Shown here: piece after piece, positions 1 to 8,300 of the stretch
Position numbering within the stretch: the first letter of the stretch is position 1
How the letters are laid out: each line of letters starts with the position of its first letter
Assembly: GCA_946480995.1 (NCBI GenBank)
Contig: CAMLMF010000056.1
Location: 1 to 9,942 of the forward strand
Origin: an uncultured Bdellovibrio sp.
GTDB lineage: Bacteria > Bdellovibrionota > Bdellovibrionia > Bdellovibrionales > Bdellovibrionaceae
Length of the DNA stretch: 9,942 bases
Direction of reading: 5' to 3'
Notes under the pieces: model-generated
What the model was told of the DNA's origin: nothing
Databases searched by the model: none
What the model saw: only the letters and a program-made list of their open reading frames with translations
Program-made: the position numbers and the translations under genes

Positions 1-200
1 CTTGACCAAACTCTGTCACGCTCGCTAGCTTGGGTCATTCTCACACAGAAGAGAGTTGTATGGCCCTGCGTTTTTTAAAAGAAAAATCGCTCTATTGGCC
101 TCCATCAGGGGGTAGTCCGGGGGATAAATCCCGACTTCACACCCTTCGTGTCTCTATAAACCCGAAGTGTCAGCAAAATTTGAATATGGTTAATACTATT
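1..200 (+). other. Non-coding upstream region with possible RNA hairpins
   Basis: I find no convincing gene here. Several short inverted repeats can be drawn by eye. GCG/CGC plus T5/A5 arms pair at 68-76 and 82-90. AGTC (114-117) pairs with GACT (133-136) around GGGA/TCCC (121-124/129-132). The segment GAAG at 164-167 can pair either with CTTC at 135-138 or with CTTC at 144-147, two exclusive choices. With the terminator just downstream, this could be a small RNA, the 3' end of an upstream transcript, or the purF leader. I could not match it to a known riboswitch or to 6S, tmRNA, SRP or RNase P RNA. The hairpins were paired by eye, not energy-minimised. Confidence 0.3.
155..160 (+). promoter_or_regulatory. 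Possible -10 box (TATAAA), weak promoter candidate
   Basis: TATAAA matches five of six bases of the sigma-70 -10 consensus. An 18-base spacer separates it from CCGACT (131-136), which matches the -35 consensus only at its central GAC. If used, transcription would begin near 167 and pass through the terminator at 201-230 before purF. No better promoter is visible between the terminator and the purF start. This is inference from a weak match. Confidence 0.2.
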
Positions 201-202
201 AA
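190..202. repeat. 13-base perfect palindrome beside the terminator
   Basis: TTAATACTATTAA has two 5-base arms (190-194 and 198-202) around ACT. It overlaps the A-rich base of the terminator stem by two bases. It could be an operator half-site pair, a weak hairpin upstream of the terminator, or chance in an AT-rich stretch. No regulator is identifiable from the window. Confidence 0.35.
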
Positions 203-230
203 AGGCGTCTTATCGACGCCTTTTTTATTT
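201..230 (+). terminator. Intrinsic terminator upstream of purF
   Basis: AAAGGCGTC (201-209) and GACGCCTTT (215-223) form a perfect 9-bp stem around the 5-base loop TTATC, followed by a T-rich tail continuing to 230. The GC core is six base pairs. It lies 57 bases before the purF start. It either ends an upstream transcript, or, if the purF promoter lies further left, sits in the purF leader as an attenuator. No clear antiterminator partner for the GGCGTC arm was seen upstream. Confidence 0.85.
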
Positions 231-273
231 TCTGACCTCAATCCAATCAGGGCTTGCAAAAAAAATTCCCAAC

Positions 274-278
274 AAGGA
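274..278 (+). promoter_or_regulatory. Ribosome binding site of purF
   Basis: AAGGA ends 8 bases before the ATG at 287, a normal spacing. This favours that ATG over two in-frame alternatives: a TTG at 254, which lies upstream of this site, and an ATG at 278, which overlaps it. Starting at 287 also places cysteine at residue 2, as the enzyme requires. Confidence 0.8.
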
Positions 279-286
279 TGTTATCA

Positions 287-1744
287 ATGTGCGGTGTAGT
301 GGGCCTTATCGGCGAAGATAAAGCGGGTGAAAAACTGTATCCTGCGCTGTTTGCGCTTCAACATCGCGGGCAAGATGCGGCGGGGATCTTAAGTTATGAT
401 TTCGAACGCACGCAGTTTCACTTGGAAAAAGATTTAGGCCTGGTCGAAGACGTTTTTAGTTCGGAAAGAATGCAGCGTCTGAAGGGCACTATGGCCCTCG
501 GGCACACGCGCTATTCGACGATTGGCACTGTAGATAAGGAAGACCTTCAGCCGTTGTTTTTAAGTTATCCTTACGGCATCGGCATGATCCATAATGGCAA
601 CGTCACCAATTACGATGAGGTCGTCGATTATTTGCGCAAGGGGAAGCTGCGTTGGACCTTCAGTCGCAATGATTTAGAAATCTTATTGCATATGACGGCT
701 GTGGGCTTGGGTTCACGCAAAGATTCGCAAAGTCTTCCAGAAAATTTAGCGGCCGCAATCAAAGAGCTTTTAGAAAAAGTCCAAGGGGCCTATAGCGCAA
801 TTGGCATGCTTGCCGATCACGGACTTTTTGCTTTCTGCGACAGTAACGGGATCAGACCGTTGTTGATTGGCAGAAAGAAGAATGGCGATAAATTCAGTTA
901 CTGTTTTGCCTCTGAAAAACAGGTGTTCTTTGGTTTAGGCTACGACTATTGGCGCGATCTTCGCCCTGGCGAATTGGTGATGGTCGACAAAGAATTAAAC
1001 TTGCACACTTTTCAACTGACTGAAAAGAAAGCTCGTCCGTGCATGTTCGAATGGATTTACTTTGCCGGTTCCGAAACGGAATGGCACGGTCGTCCCGTTT
1101 ATGAGGTGCGTTTGAACCTTGGCAAAATCCTGGCAGAAGAGTGCAAAGCCAAGGGTTTTGAAGTCGATCTGGTCGCGCCAGTTCCTGACACGTCTCGCGC
1201 GGCCGCCTGCAGTTTGGCCGAAGTTCTGGAAAAGCCGTATCGTGAAGTCTTAATTAAAAACCGTTACGTGCAAAGAAGCTTTATTATCAATCAGCCCGAG
1301 TTGCGCAAGATGATGGTGAATTTAAAGCTGTCACCAGTACAAAGTGAAATTCGTGGAAAAAAGATTTTATTAGTCGACGATAGCATCGTCCGCGGTACGA
1401 CCTCAGCACGCATCGTGCGCTTGCTGCGCGAAGCCGGTGCTGAAAAAGTTTATTTGGCCAGCACATGTCCGCCGATTCGCCATCCTTGTTTTTACGGGAT
1501 TGATTTTCCTGACGGCGAGTCCCTGGTTGCGCATCAAAAAACAGAAGACGAAGTGGCTAAGATTCTTGAGGTTGATGGCCTGGTCTTCTTGCCCCTAGAA
1601 CGTCTGAAAGAAGGAATCGGATTGTCCAGTCTGTGCAGTGCCTGCGTTGACGGAGACTATCCAGTTCCTGTTGCTACAGAAAAATTTATGAACACGCGAA
1701 AACTAAACATCGGTGGAGATGGAAAAAGCGAGGTGCCTCTATGA
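287..1744 (+). CDS. purF: Amidophosphoribosyltransferase (glutamine PRPP amidotransferase)
   Basis: PurF catalyses the first committed step of purine synthesis, making 5-phosphoribosylamine from PRPP and glutamine in the cytoplasm. The 485-residue product begins M-C-G-V-V-G, so removal of Met exposes the N-terminal nucleophile Cys2 of the Ntn glutaminase domain. Other glutaminase motifs are HTRYST (73-78) and HNGN (102-105). The C-terminal phosphoribosyltransferase domain has the PRPP loop DDSIVRGTT (364-372). Four cysteines, Cys252, Cys401 (in HPCFYGID), Cys450 and Cys453 (CSAC), sit where the Bacillus-type enzyme holds its [4Fe-4S] cluster, so an Fe-S form is inferred. Unlike the Bacillus enzyme there is no propeptide if ATG 287 is the start. 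It is the first gene of the operon, and its TGA overlaps the next ATG in ATGA. Confidence 0.97.
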   Translation: MCGVVGLIGEDKAGEKLYPALFALQHRGQDAAGILSYDFERTQFHLEKDLGLVEDVFSSERMQRLKGTMALGHTRYSTIGTVDKEDLQPLFLSYPYGIGMIHNGNVTNYDEVVDYLRKGKLRWTFSRNDLEILLHMTAVGLGSRKDSQSLPENLAAAIKELLEKVQGAYSAIGMLADHGLFAFCDSNGIRPLLIGRKKNGDKFSYCFASEKQVFFGLGYDYWRDLRPGELVMVDKELNLHTFQLTEKKARPCMFEWIYFAGSETEWHGRPVYEVRLNLGKILAEECKAKGFEVDLVAPVPDTSRAAACSLAEVLEKPYREVLIKNRYVQRSFIINQPELRKMMVNLKLSPVQSEIRGKKILLVDDSIVRGTTSARIVRLLREAGAEKVYLASTCPPIRHPCFYGIDFPDGESLVAHQKTEDEVAKILEVDGLVFLPLERLKEGIGLSSLCSACVDGDYPVPVATEKFMNTRKLNIGGDGKSEVPL

Positions 1745-2460
1745 AAATACAAGTTCTTTTTGGCAGTGCCAATGACGAAAGAGTTTTTGGTCCGTTGTGC
1801 AGATCTTTAGAAAAGTGTGGATCCGTGAAGATGGAAGTGGCTTCGGCCCATCGTGATCCCGAACGGGTCCGCGACATCGTGCAAAACTGTGGTGCAGATC
1901 TTTTTGTAGCTGGTGCGGGCTTAGCGGCTCACTTGCCGGGAGTCGTGGCATCCCTTACGCAAAAGCCTGTGATAGGCGTTTCCGTGAATGGGGCTTTTGC
2001 AGGACTTGACTCCTTCTTGTCGATCGTACAAATGCCGCGGGGAATTCCTGTTATGGCAGTGACTGAAGAAAATGCCAATAGCGTTGCTGATATTATTAAC
2101 TCTTGGAAGAATCTTGCCACAGATAAAATTTATCTGCATTGGAACCGCAACCTTGAATCGTATTCTCCGATTCAAAAAGCTATTGAAGAAATCAAAACGC
2201 AAAGTGGCGCTGACGTTCTTTGGTGTGCACCGCAAGATGCGCAGGCCTTTGGTGAAATCGTCAGTCCCTGGGAGCTGCCTCGAGTTAAAGGTTTGAACTT
2301 ATTCCTGTGTGAAAAAGAACAGCTGGCAAGTTCAAACCTGGCTTTGGATTTTTACACGAAAGCTCGCCACGAAGGTCTTTGGGTAGGTGCTAACAACGTC
2401 ACCAACTTCGTATTGCAGTGGAAAAAGCTTAATGAGATGGGAAAGACAGCATGGAACTGA
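1741..2460 (+). CDS. purE: PurE-type AIR carboxylase / N5-CAIR mutase with C-terminal extension
   Basis: The first ~120 of 239 residues are a PurE domain, which converts N5-CAIR (or AIR plus CO2) to CAIR. Visible active-site motifs are GSAND (8-12), where Ser9 and Asp12 match the conserved pair of GSxSD, SAHR (35-38), GAGLAAHLPG (58-67) and QMPRGIP (97-103). AHLPG points to class I, which normally works with PurK, but no purK is present here. Typical PurE has about 160-170 residues. The extra ~115 residues after ~125 resemble a degenerate second PurE-like half: GAD at 156-158 and a Gly 26 residues later repeat the spacing of GAD at 51-53 and Gly79, and GLWVG at 212-216 recalls GIPV at 101-104. 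That half lacks SAHR and HLPG. A GAGG Shine-Dalgarno sequence (1730-1733) precedes the start. Confidence 0.88.
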   Translation: MKIQVLFGSANDERVFGPLCRSLEKCGSVKMEVASAHRDPERVRDIVQNCGADLFVAGAGLAAHLPGVVASLTQKPVIGVSVNGAFAGLDSFLSIVQMPRGIPVMAVTEENANSVADIINSWKNLATDKIYLHWNRNLESYSPIQKAIEEIKTQSGADVLWCAPQDAQAFGEIVSPWELPRVKGLNLFLCEKEQLASSNLALDFYTKARHEGLWVGANNVTNFVLQWKKLNEMGKTAWN

Positions 2461-3488
2461 TTTATCGCGGTTCGGTGAAGGACCTATATAAAAAAGAATC
2501 CGGTTTAATTTTTCAGTACAGCAATCGGTATTCAATTTTTGATTGGGGCGAGATGCCCGACGAAATCCCGCACAAAGGTGAAGCCTTGGCTTCGATGGCA
2601 GCATCCTTCTTTGAATATCTTAAAGGCAAAGGCATTTCTTCGCACTATATCGCCTCATTAGGTGGTAATTCCATTGCCGTGCAAGAAGTGAACGTTCTTC
2701 GCCCTCTGTGGATCGAAGGCCAGTACGATTACTCGATGTACGCGGATAAGCCGACAAATTGCCTTGTTCCTTTAGAAGTTATTTTCCGCCGCCATTTGGG
2801 CCAAGGAAATTCTTTAGAAGGTCGTCTTAAAAAGAACCCGGCTTACCTTGCTGATCTGGGGCTTAAGGAAATGCCATCAGGAGCAACAAGTTTTAATCCT
2901 GCTTTAGTGGAGGTTTCAACCAAGCTTGAAACATCAGACCGCTATCTAAGCCGTAAGGAAATTCTCGCAATGAATGTGATTTCTGATTTAGAAATGCAGG
3001 CGATGCGCGAACAAACACAAATTGTTGTGGCAGAGCTAGAAAAGCTTTTTGCGTCTTTCGGTGTGAAGCTGTGGGATGGCAAAGTGGAGTTTGCCTTCGG
3101 TAAAAAAGATTCTACTGGTCAGCGTTCATTATTGTTAGTGGACTCCATTGGTCCCGATGAATTGCGCCTAACTTACGAAGATATGCCACTATCAAAAGAA
3201 TTCCTGCGCCAGCTTTATGGTGCCTCGCCATGGAGCGAGGCTGTGAAGAAAGCCAAGGACTTAGCTAAAGAGCGCAAAACCCAAGATTGGAAAGCGATCT
3301 GTACCGATGAACTTAAACAAGTCCCGCAACATCTAAGTAGGGAACAAATCGATGTCAGCTCCTTATTGTATCAAGCTCTTGCCAACGAAGTCGCAGCCCA
3401 CGTGGGGCGCGCCAAACCATTTGCTGCAGAGTTAAATCTGAAATTGTGGCATCAAAAGGCCCAAGACGTTTTGCAGAGGTCTGTATGA
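2451..3488 (+). CDS. purC: Phosphoribosylaminoimidazole-succinocarboxamide (SAICAR) synthase
   Basis: PurC joins CAIR and aspartate using ATP to give SAICAR, the step after PurE. Family motifs seen are the nucleotide-binding GSVKDLY (7-13), NRYSIFDWGEMPDEIPHKG (25-43, corresponding to the usual DRxSAFD segment), LVPLEVIFRR (105-114, family signature 1) and VDSIGPDE (230-237, signature 2). At 345 residues it is much longer than the ~240-residue enzymes of E. coli or Bacillus and nearer to the ~300-residue yeast type. The extra length lies mainly in the middle, after signature 1, and at the C-terminus. The start overlaps the end of purE by 10 nt and has only a weak purine-rich stretch upstream (GGGAAAG, 2439-2445), so translation probably depends on coupling to purE. 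Confidence 0.94.
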   Translation: MELIYRGSVKDLYKKESGLIFQYSNRYSIFDWGEMPDEIPHKGEALASMAASFFEYLKGKGISSHYIASLGGNSIAVQEVNVLRPLWIEGQYDYSMYADKPTNCLVPLEVIFRRHLGQGNSLEGRLKKNPAYLADLGLKEMPSGATSFNPALVEVSTKLETSDRYLSRKEILAMNVISDLEMQAMREQTQIVVAELEKLFASFGVKLWDGKVEFAFGKKDSTGQRSLLLVDSIGPDELRLTYEDMPLSKEFLRQLYGASPWSEAVKKAKDLAKERKTQDWKAICTDELKQVPQHLSREQIDVSSLLYQALANEVAAHVGRAKPFAAELNLKLWHQKAQDVLQRSV

Positions 3489-4723
3489 AAGTAGTTGTCG
3501 TCGGCAAAGGGGGACGTGAGCACGCGCTAGCGCACAAGCTTAAAGAATCCTCTTTGCTTACAGACCTGTGGGTTTGTCCGGGAAATCCCGGGATGACATT
3601 GGCGGGCTTGCAATGTGCACCCGTTGAAACTGCAGAACAAATCACGCAGTTTTGCGTAAAGAATAATGTTTCGTTGGCCGTTGTCGGGCCCGAAGCATTG
3701 ATTCTGTCAGATTTAAAAGCGCGTTTGGCCGCGTACGGAATTTCTTGTTTTGCCCCAGATCCTCAAGTGGGAAAGCTCGAGTCCTCGAAGATTTTTTGCA
3801 AAAGTATTTTAGATGCTTCGGATGTCCCGACGGCAAAGGGCACGATCGCACAGAATCACGAGCAGGCGATGTCGGTCGTTACGAAGCATGACTTTAGCCA
3901 GCCTATCGTGGTGAAAGCCGATGGTTTAGCCCAGGGTAAAGGCGTGTGGGTATGCGCAAGCAAAGCTCACGCGACGGAAGCGGTGCAAACTTTGGGTGAA
4001 CAGTTTGGTTTTCCATTGTTGTTTGAAGAATGTTTGCTGGGCCAAGAGCTTTCTGCTTTCGCTTTATGTGACGGAAGTGATTTTGTGGTTTTGGGAACGG
4101 CTTGTGATTACAAACGCATTACTCCGGATCCTTTCAGCGCAAACACCGGTGGCATGGGCGCATACAGCCCTTGCGATTTCATTTCTTCACAGGATGAAGC
4201 CACCATCCATCAGATTTTTGCGAAAACCCTGCAAACGTTGTCAGAAAAAAATCTTTCGTATCAAGGATTTCTATTTGCAGGTCTAATGAAAACGGCCCAG
4301 GGCATTTACGTCCTTGAGTACAATGTGCGCATGGGCGATCCTGAAACCCAAGCTCTTTTACCGCGTTTAAAAACCGACTTATTAAGTCTGATTGTCGCAG
4401 CCGTTAAGCACGAATTAAAAAATCAAAAGTGTGAAGTTTCTTCGGCGGTGTCTGTTCACGTCGTCGCCGTCAGCCAAGGTTATCCGCAAACGCAGATGTT
4501 GTTACAGCGTCCGATTTCGGTGCCGCCAATGAGCGAGCTCAAAGCACAGCTGTATTTTGCCGGAGTTTCCCAACAAGCTGAGCACTTGGTAAATTCCGGA
4601 GGTCGCGTTTTAGGAATGACTGCTGTGGCGGCAAATAAAGCCGAAGCCCGCAAGCAGGCGTATACCGACTTAAAGAAAACTTCCTTTGCAGGAATGTATT
4701 ATCGCGAGGACATTGCCGAATGA
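3485..4723 (+). CDS. purD: Phosphoribosylamine-glycine ligase (GAR synthetase)
   Basis: PurD is an ATP-grasp ligase joining phosphoribosylamine and glycine to give GAR, consuming the unstable PurF product. The 412-residue protein starts MKVVVVGKGGREHAL, the family N-terminal signature with Lys at a position usually Gly or Asn-like. ATP-grasp elements are KADG (144-147) with the following GKG, TGGMGAY (221-227), and the metal-binding stretch NVRMGDPE, with GDPE at 284-287. Length is normal. I chose ATG 3485 rather than an in-frame start at 3446: it begins right at the signature, overlaps the purC stop as ATGA, and has AGAGG at 3475-3479. The earlier start would add 13 residues of no family resemblance. 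Confidence 0.96.
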   Translation: MKVVVVGKGGREHALAHKLKESSLLTDLWVCPGNPGMTLAGLQCAPVETAEQITQFCVKNNVSLAVVGPEALILSDLKARLAAYGISCFAPDPQVGKLESSKIFCKSILDASDVPTAKGTIAQNHEQAMSVVTKHDFSQPIVVKADGLAQGKGVWVCASKAHATEAVQTLGEQFGFPLLFEECLLGQELSAFALCDGSDFVVLGTACDYKRITPDPFSANTGGMGAYSPCDFISSQDEATIHQIFAKTLQTLSEKNLSYQGFLFAGLMKTAQGIYVLEYNVRMGDPETQALLPRLKTDLLSLIVAAVKHELKNQKCEVSSAVSVHVVAVSQGYPQTQMLLQRPISVPPMSELKAQLYFAGVSQQAEHLVNSGGRVLGMTAVAANKAEARKQAYTDLKKTSFAGMYYREDIAE

Positions 4724-5340
4724 GACCTCTGCGCATTGCCATTTTTGCTTCAGGTACGGGATCAAATGCGTTAGCTCTTATTAAAAGGGCGCAAAAGCTG
4801 CCGCAGGATAAGGTTGAAATCACTTTCGTTCTGTCTGACAAGGCAGAGGCTCCCGTCCTGGAAAAAGCCAAAAATGAAAACGTACGCGCCTTTTTAGTTA
4901 GTAAAACCAGCGATCGTCGCACACACGAACAAGAAATCTTAAATCTTGTGCGCGAATATCAAATCGACTGGATTTTTCTTGCAGGTTATATGCGCCTTAT
5001 TTCGGAATCATTTCTAAAGACCTTCGCTGACTGGCATGCCGGACATGCTCAGATAGTAAATATCCATCCGTCTCTGTTGCCACAGTATCCAGGGGTGGAT
5101 TCGATTGCGCGCGCTTACAACGACAAAGTCAGCGCCAGCGGCGTAACCTTGCATCTCGTCGATGAAGGCATGGATACCGGAAAAGTTTTGGTGCAAAAAT
5201 CCCTGGCTCTTCCAGAAGGGGAGTCCTTGGATGGGTGGACCAAAAAGTTTCACTCTTTAGAACATCAAGTTTATGGTGATTTTTTAGAATCTTTGGCTTT
5301 GGGCCAAGTTCCCAGTCACTCTTTTCAGGAGCGTAAGTAA
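4720..5340 (+). CDS. purN: Phosphoribosylglycinamide formyltransferase (GAR transformylase)
   Basis: PurN transfers the formyl group of 10-formyltetrahydrofolate to GAR, giving FGAR. The 206-residue protein has the phosphate-binding SGTGSN (11-16), LAGYMRL (from 87), and the catalytic set Asn114 and His116 in NIHPSLLP plus Asp152 in DEGMDTG. The Asn-to-Asp spacing of 38 matches E. coli Asn106 to Asp144. Length is typical. The start forms ATGA with purD and has GAGGA (4706-4710) nine bases upstream. Presence of this enzyme means the step uses the folate route here rather than formate-dependent PurT. Confidence 0.96.
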   Translation: MRPLRIAIFASGTGSNALALIKRAQKLPQDKVEITFVLSDKAEAPVLEKAKNENVRAFLVSKTSDRRTHEQEILNLVREYQIDWIFLAGYMRLISESFLKTFADWHAGHAQIVNIHPSLLPQYPGVDSIARAYNDKVSASGVTLHLVDEGMDTGKVLVQKSLALPEGESLDGWTKKFHSLEHQVYGDFLESLALGQVPSHSFQERK

Positions 5341-8300
5341 TGCACAGAATATCGGTTCGAAGTTTGTATGATTTCAGCACTGAAAAGTCCCTGCAAGCAG
5401 CCTTGGCCAAAGAGGGCATGGTCACTGACCTACGTTTGCGCCGAGTTTATTGGTTGGTTGAAACCAGTGCCGGCTTTGCTAAAGAATTTAAAGTGCAAAC
5501 CCTGATGGATAAAATTTTCTTCGATCCGATCGCCGAAGAAGCCCAACATGATTTTCCAGAATTTAAAGAAGACGCGACTTACGCGGAAGTCAGATTTTTG
5601 GCAGGGGTGACGGACAATCTGGCGCGTTCAGCAACGGAAGCCCTGATGTTGTTTTCTTCGCAACATAATACTTCTTGGCAAGATTTCCCCTTACAAGTGC
5701 ACAGCGGTTGGGAAGTTGAAATCCACGGGGACGTTTCACAAAAGCATATCGAAAAAGTTTTGTTTCAGTCTTTAGCCAATCCACTTTTAAATAAAGTCGA
5801 TATTCAACGTGGTAAGGACTTAAAACAAAAAAATACGTGGCAGAACTTTTCGCAATTCTGGAAGTCAGCTGCCCTTGAAAACCGCGCTTTGCAATTGTTC
5901 GCTCTGGATGCCGCTGCCTTAAATAAAATCAATCAAGAACGTGGTTTGGCTTTAAACGACGAAGAAATTCAAACAATCATTCAACATTTTTCTTCACCAG
6001 AAATGCAAGCCTCCCGCGCGGCTAAAGGTTGGACAGGAAAAATCACTGAAGTCGAGCTGGAATGCCTAGCACAAACTTGGAGTGAACACTGCAAACATAA
6101 AATCTTCGCTGCCGAAGTTGAATACAGTGAAGAATCCGGCGCCTATCCTGCCATCGGTAAAAAGAAAATCACTAGTCTTTACAAAAGCTATATTCAAAAA
6201 GCCACCAAGGACTTAGATGACTGCGGTTACTTAGTGTCCGTTTTTAAAGATAACGGCGGTATCGTTGATTTCGATAAAAATATCAATGTCTGTGTCAAAG
6301 TCGAAACCCACAACAGTCCGTCAGCCTTAGATCCTTTCGGCGGAGCATTGACGGGAATCTTAGGTGTCAATCGCGACATTTTGGGCTGCGGCCTTGGTGC
6401 AAAACCTATCGCCAACACGGATGTCTTCTGTCTTTCGAAAAAAGATCTTTTCCCTGAACCAGAAAACCCGAAACGCCCTGAACTTTTAAAAGATCCTGGA
6501 ATTATTTTTCGCGGCGTGCACCAAGGTGTGGAAGAGGGCGGTAATCAAAGCGGCATTCCTACGGTGAACGGTGCCTTTTATTTCGCCAGCGAATTCGCAG
6601 CCAAACCATTAATTTTTGTCGGCTCTTTAGGTGTGATGCCGAAAACAGTGCAAGGTCGTGCTTCGGAAAAGAAAGAAATTGCCCCAGGTGATCTGATAAT
6701 TGTGGCGGGAGGACGTTTAGGTAAAGACGGCGTGCATGGCGCAACCTTTAGCTCGTTGGCATTACATGATCAGGTCGCTTCCAACGTCGTACAAATTGGC
6801 GACAGTATCACACAAAAACGTTTGTTAGATTTCACTTTGCAAGCCCGTGATCGTGGATGGATTCAAGCCATCACCGACAATGGAGCCGGTGGTGTTAGTT
6901 CGTCGATCGGTGAAATGGCGCAATTTTCCGGTGGGGCACGTATGGATCTAGAAAAGCATCCCCAAAAATACGCAGGCCTTGAGTTCTGGGAGATGTTGAT
7001 CAGCGAATCGCAAGAGCGCATGTCTTACGCGGTAAAACCAGGTGATAGCCAAAAATTCTTAAAGCTCGCCCAAGAAATGGGTGTCGAAGCCAGTGTCTTA
7101 GGCGAATTCACCGACAGTGGTGTCTTTGAAGTCGTACACGGGGCGACACCTTTAGCCTCACTAGATTTACACTTCTTGCACGAAGGCTTGAGCCGCATGA
7201 AATTAAAGGCGCATTTTGAAGGACCGAAAAAATACACGGAATACTTTCGCAAAACCGCGAAAAAATTGGCACCCGCAAAAACCGCACAAGGCGTCTTAGA
7301 AGCGCTGAAAGAAGTTTTAGCTTCGCCCAACGTGGCCTCGCGCGAACCGATCATTCGCTACTACGATCACGAAGTGCAAGGAGCGACGCGCTTAAAGCCT
7401 TACGGCGGCAAAACCCAACAAGGTGCGAACGATGCCGGAGTCATCGACCTGTCGGTGCACGGTGGGGAAGTCAACAACGCCATCGCCGTCTCGAACGGTT
7501 TGTGCCCACAATACTCTTATTACGACACTTATTTGATGGCACAAAAAGCCGTCGATGAATCCGTGCGAAATTTAGTGGCAACGGGAGTGAATCCCTTGCG
7601 CATGGCTTTGGTGGATAATTTCTGCTGGCCAGATCCCACTCCGAAATCTTCAAATCCCGATGCGGCTCACAAAATGGCGCAGCTCGTGCGGGCGTGCGAA
7701 GGTTTGTACGATGCAGCACTTTCTTTTAAAGCTCCCTTTGTCAGCGGCAAAGACAGTATGAAAAATGATTTTATTGGCAAAACTAAAGGTGGCGACACCG
7801 TCAAAATTTCTGTGCCGCCGACACTGTTGGTTACAGCCATCGGTCAAATTCCTGACGCTGAAAAAACTTGTGCTGGATTTTTTCAAAAAGCGGGCGATGA
7901 AATTTACGTCGTCGGAAATTTGACACAAAGTTTGTACGCTTCCGTGTTCGCGCAAGAATTTGCGACAGACGATGCAACAAATCCAGAATATCCAAACCTC
8001 GCAGAAAATGCCGCTTTATATATGCAAATCTATAAAGCACATCAACAAGGCCTGATGAGCTCATGCCATGATATTTCGGAAGGCGGTCTGATGACGGCTC
8101 TCGCGGAGTCATGCTTCGGCAATAACTTAGGGATAAGCGTGAACTTAAATCCATTCACCTGGAATCAATTGTGGTCGGAAACTGGATCGTTCTTTGTGGT
8201 CAGCGTACCTGCTGAAAAGAAACAAGCTTTCGAGGGACACTTTAAGAGTCATGCTCAGCGCTTAGGTACGGTCACAGCTTCCGCAAATATCGAGTGGCAA

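Noticed and set aside
1..200. Known riboswitch (purine, PRPP/ppGpp, ZTP or THF type) or 6S RNA upstream of purF
   Set aside because: I could not find the conserved cores of these classes by eye; only generic hairpins are visible, so no class is assigned.
254..286. Upstream TTG start extending PurF by 11 residues
   Set aside because: The AAGGA ribosome site at 274-278 lies downstream of it and fits ATG 287, which places the catalytic Cys at position 2.
30..299. 89-codon open frame ahead of and overlapping purF
   Set aside because: It runs through the intrinsic terminator and into purF, has no good ribosome site, and its product has no recognisable family features.
3446..3484. Upstream in-frame start extending PurD by 13 residues
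   Set aside because: The family signature begins at ATG 3485, which has its own Shine-Dalgarno sequence and the same ATGA overlap seen at other junctions.
7025..7354. Antisense open frames across purL and other genes (for example 109 codons here)
   Set aside because: They lie opposite strongly supported coding sequence, lack ribosome sites and recognisable motifs, and are expected by chance.
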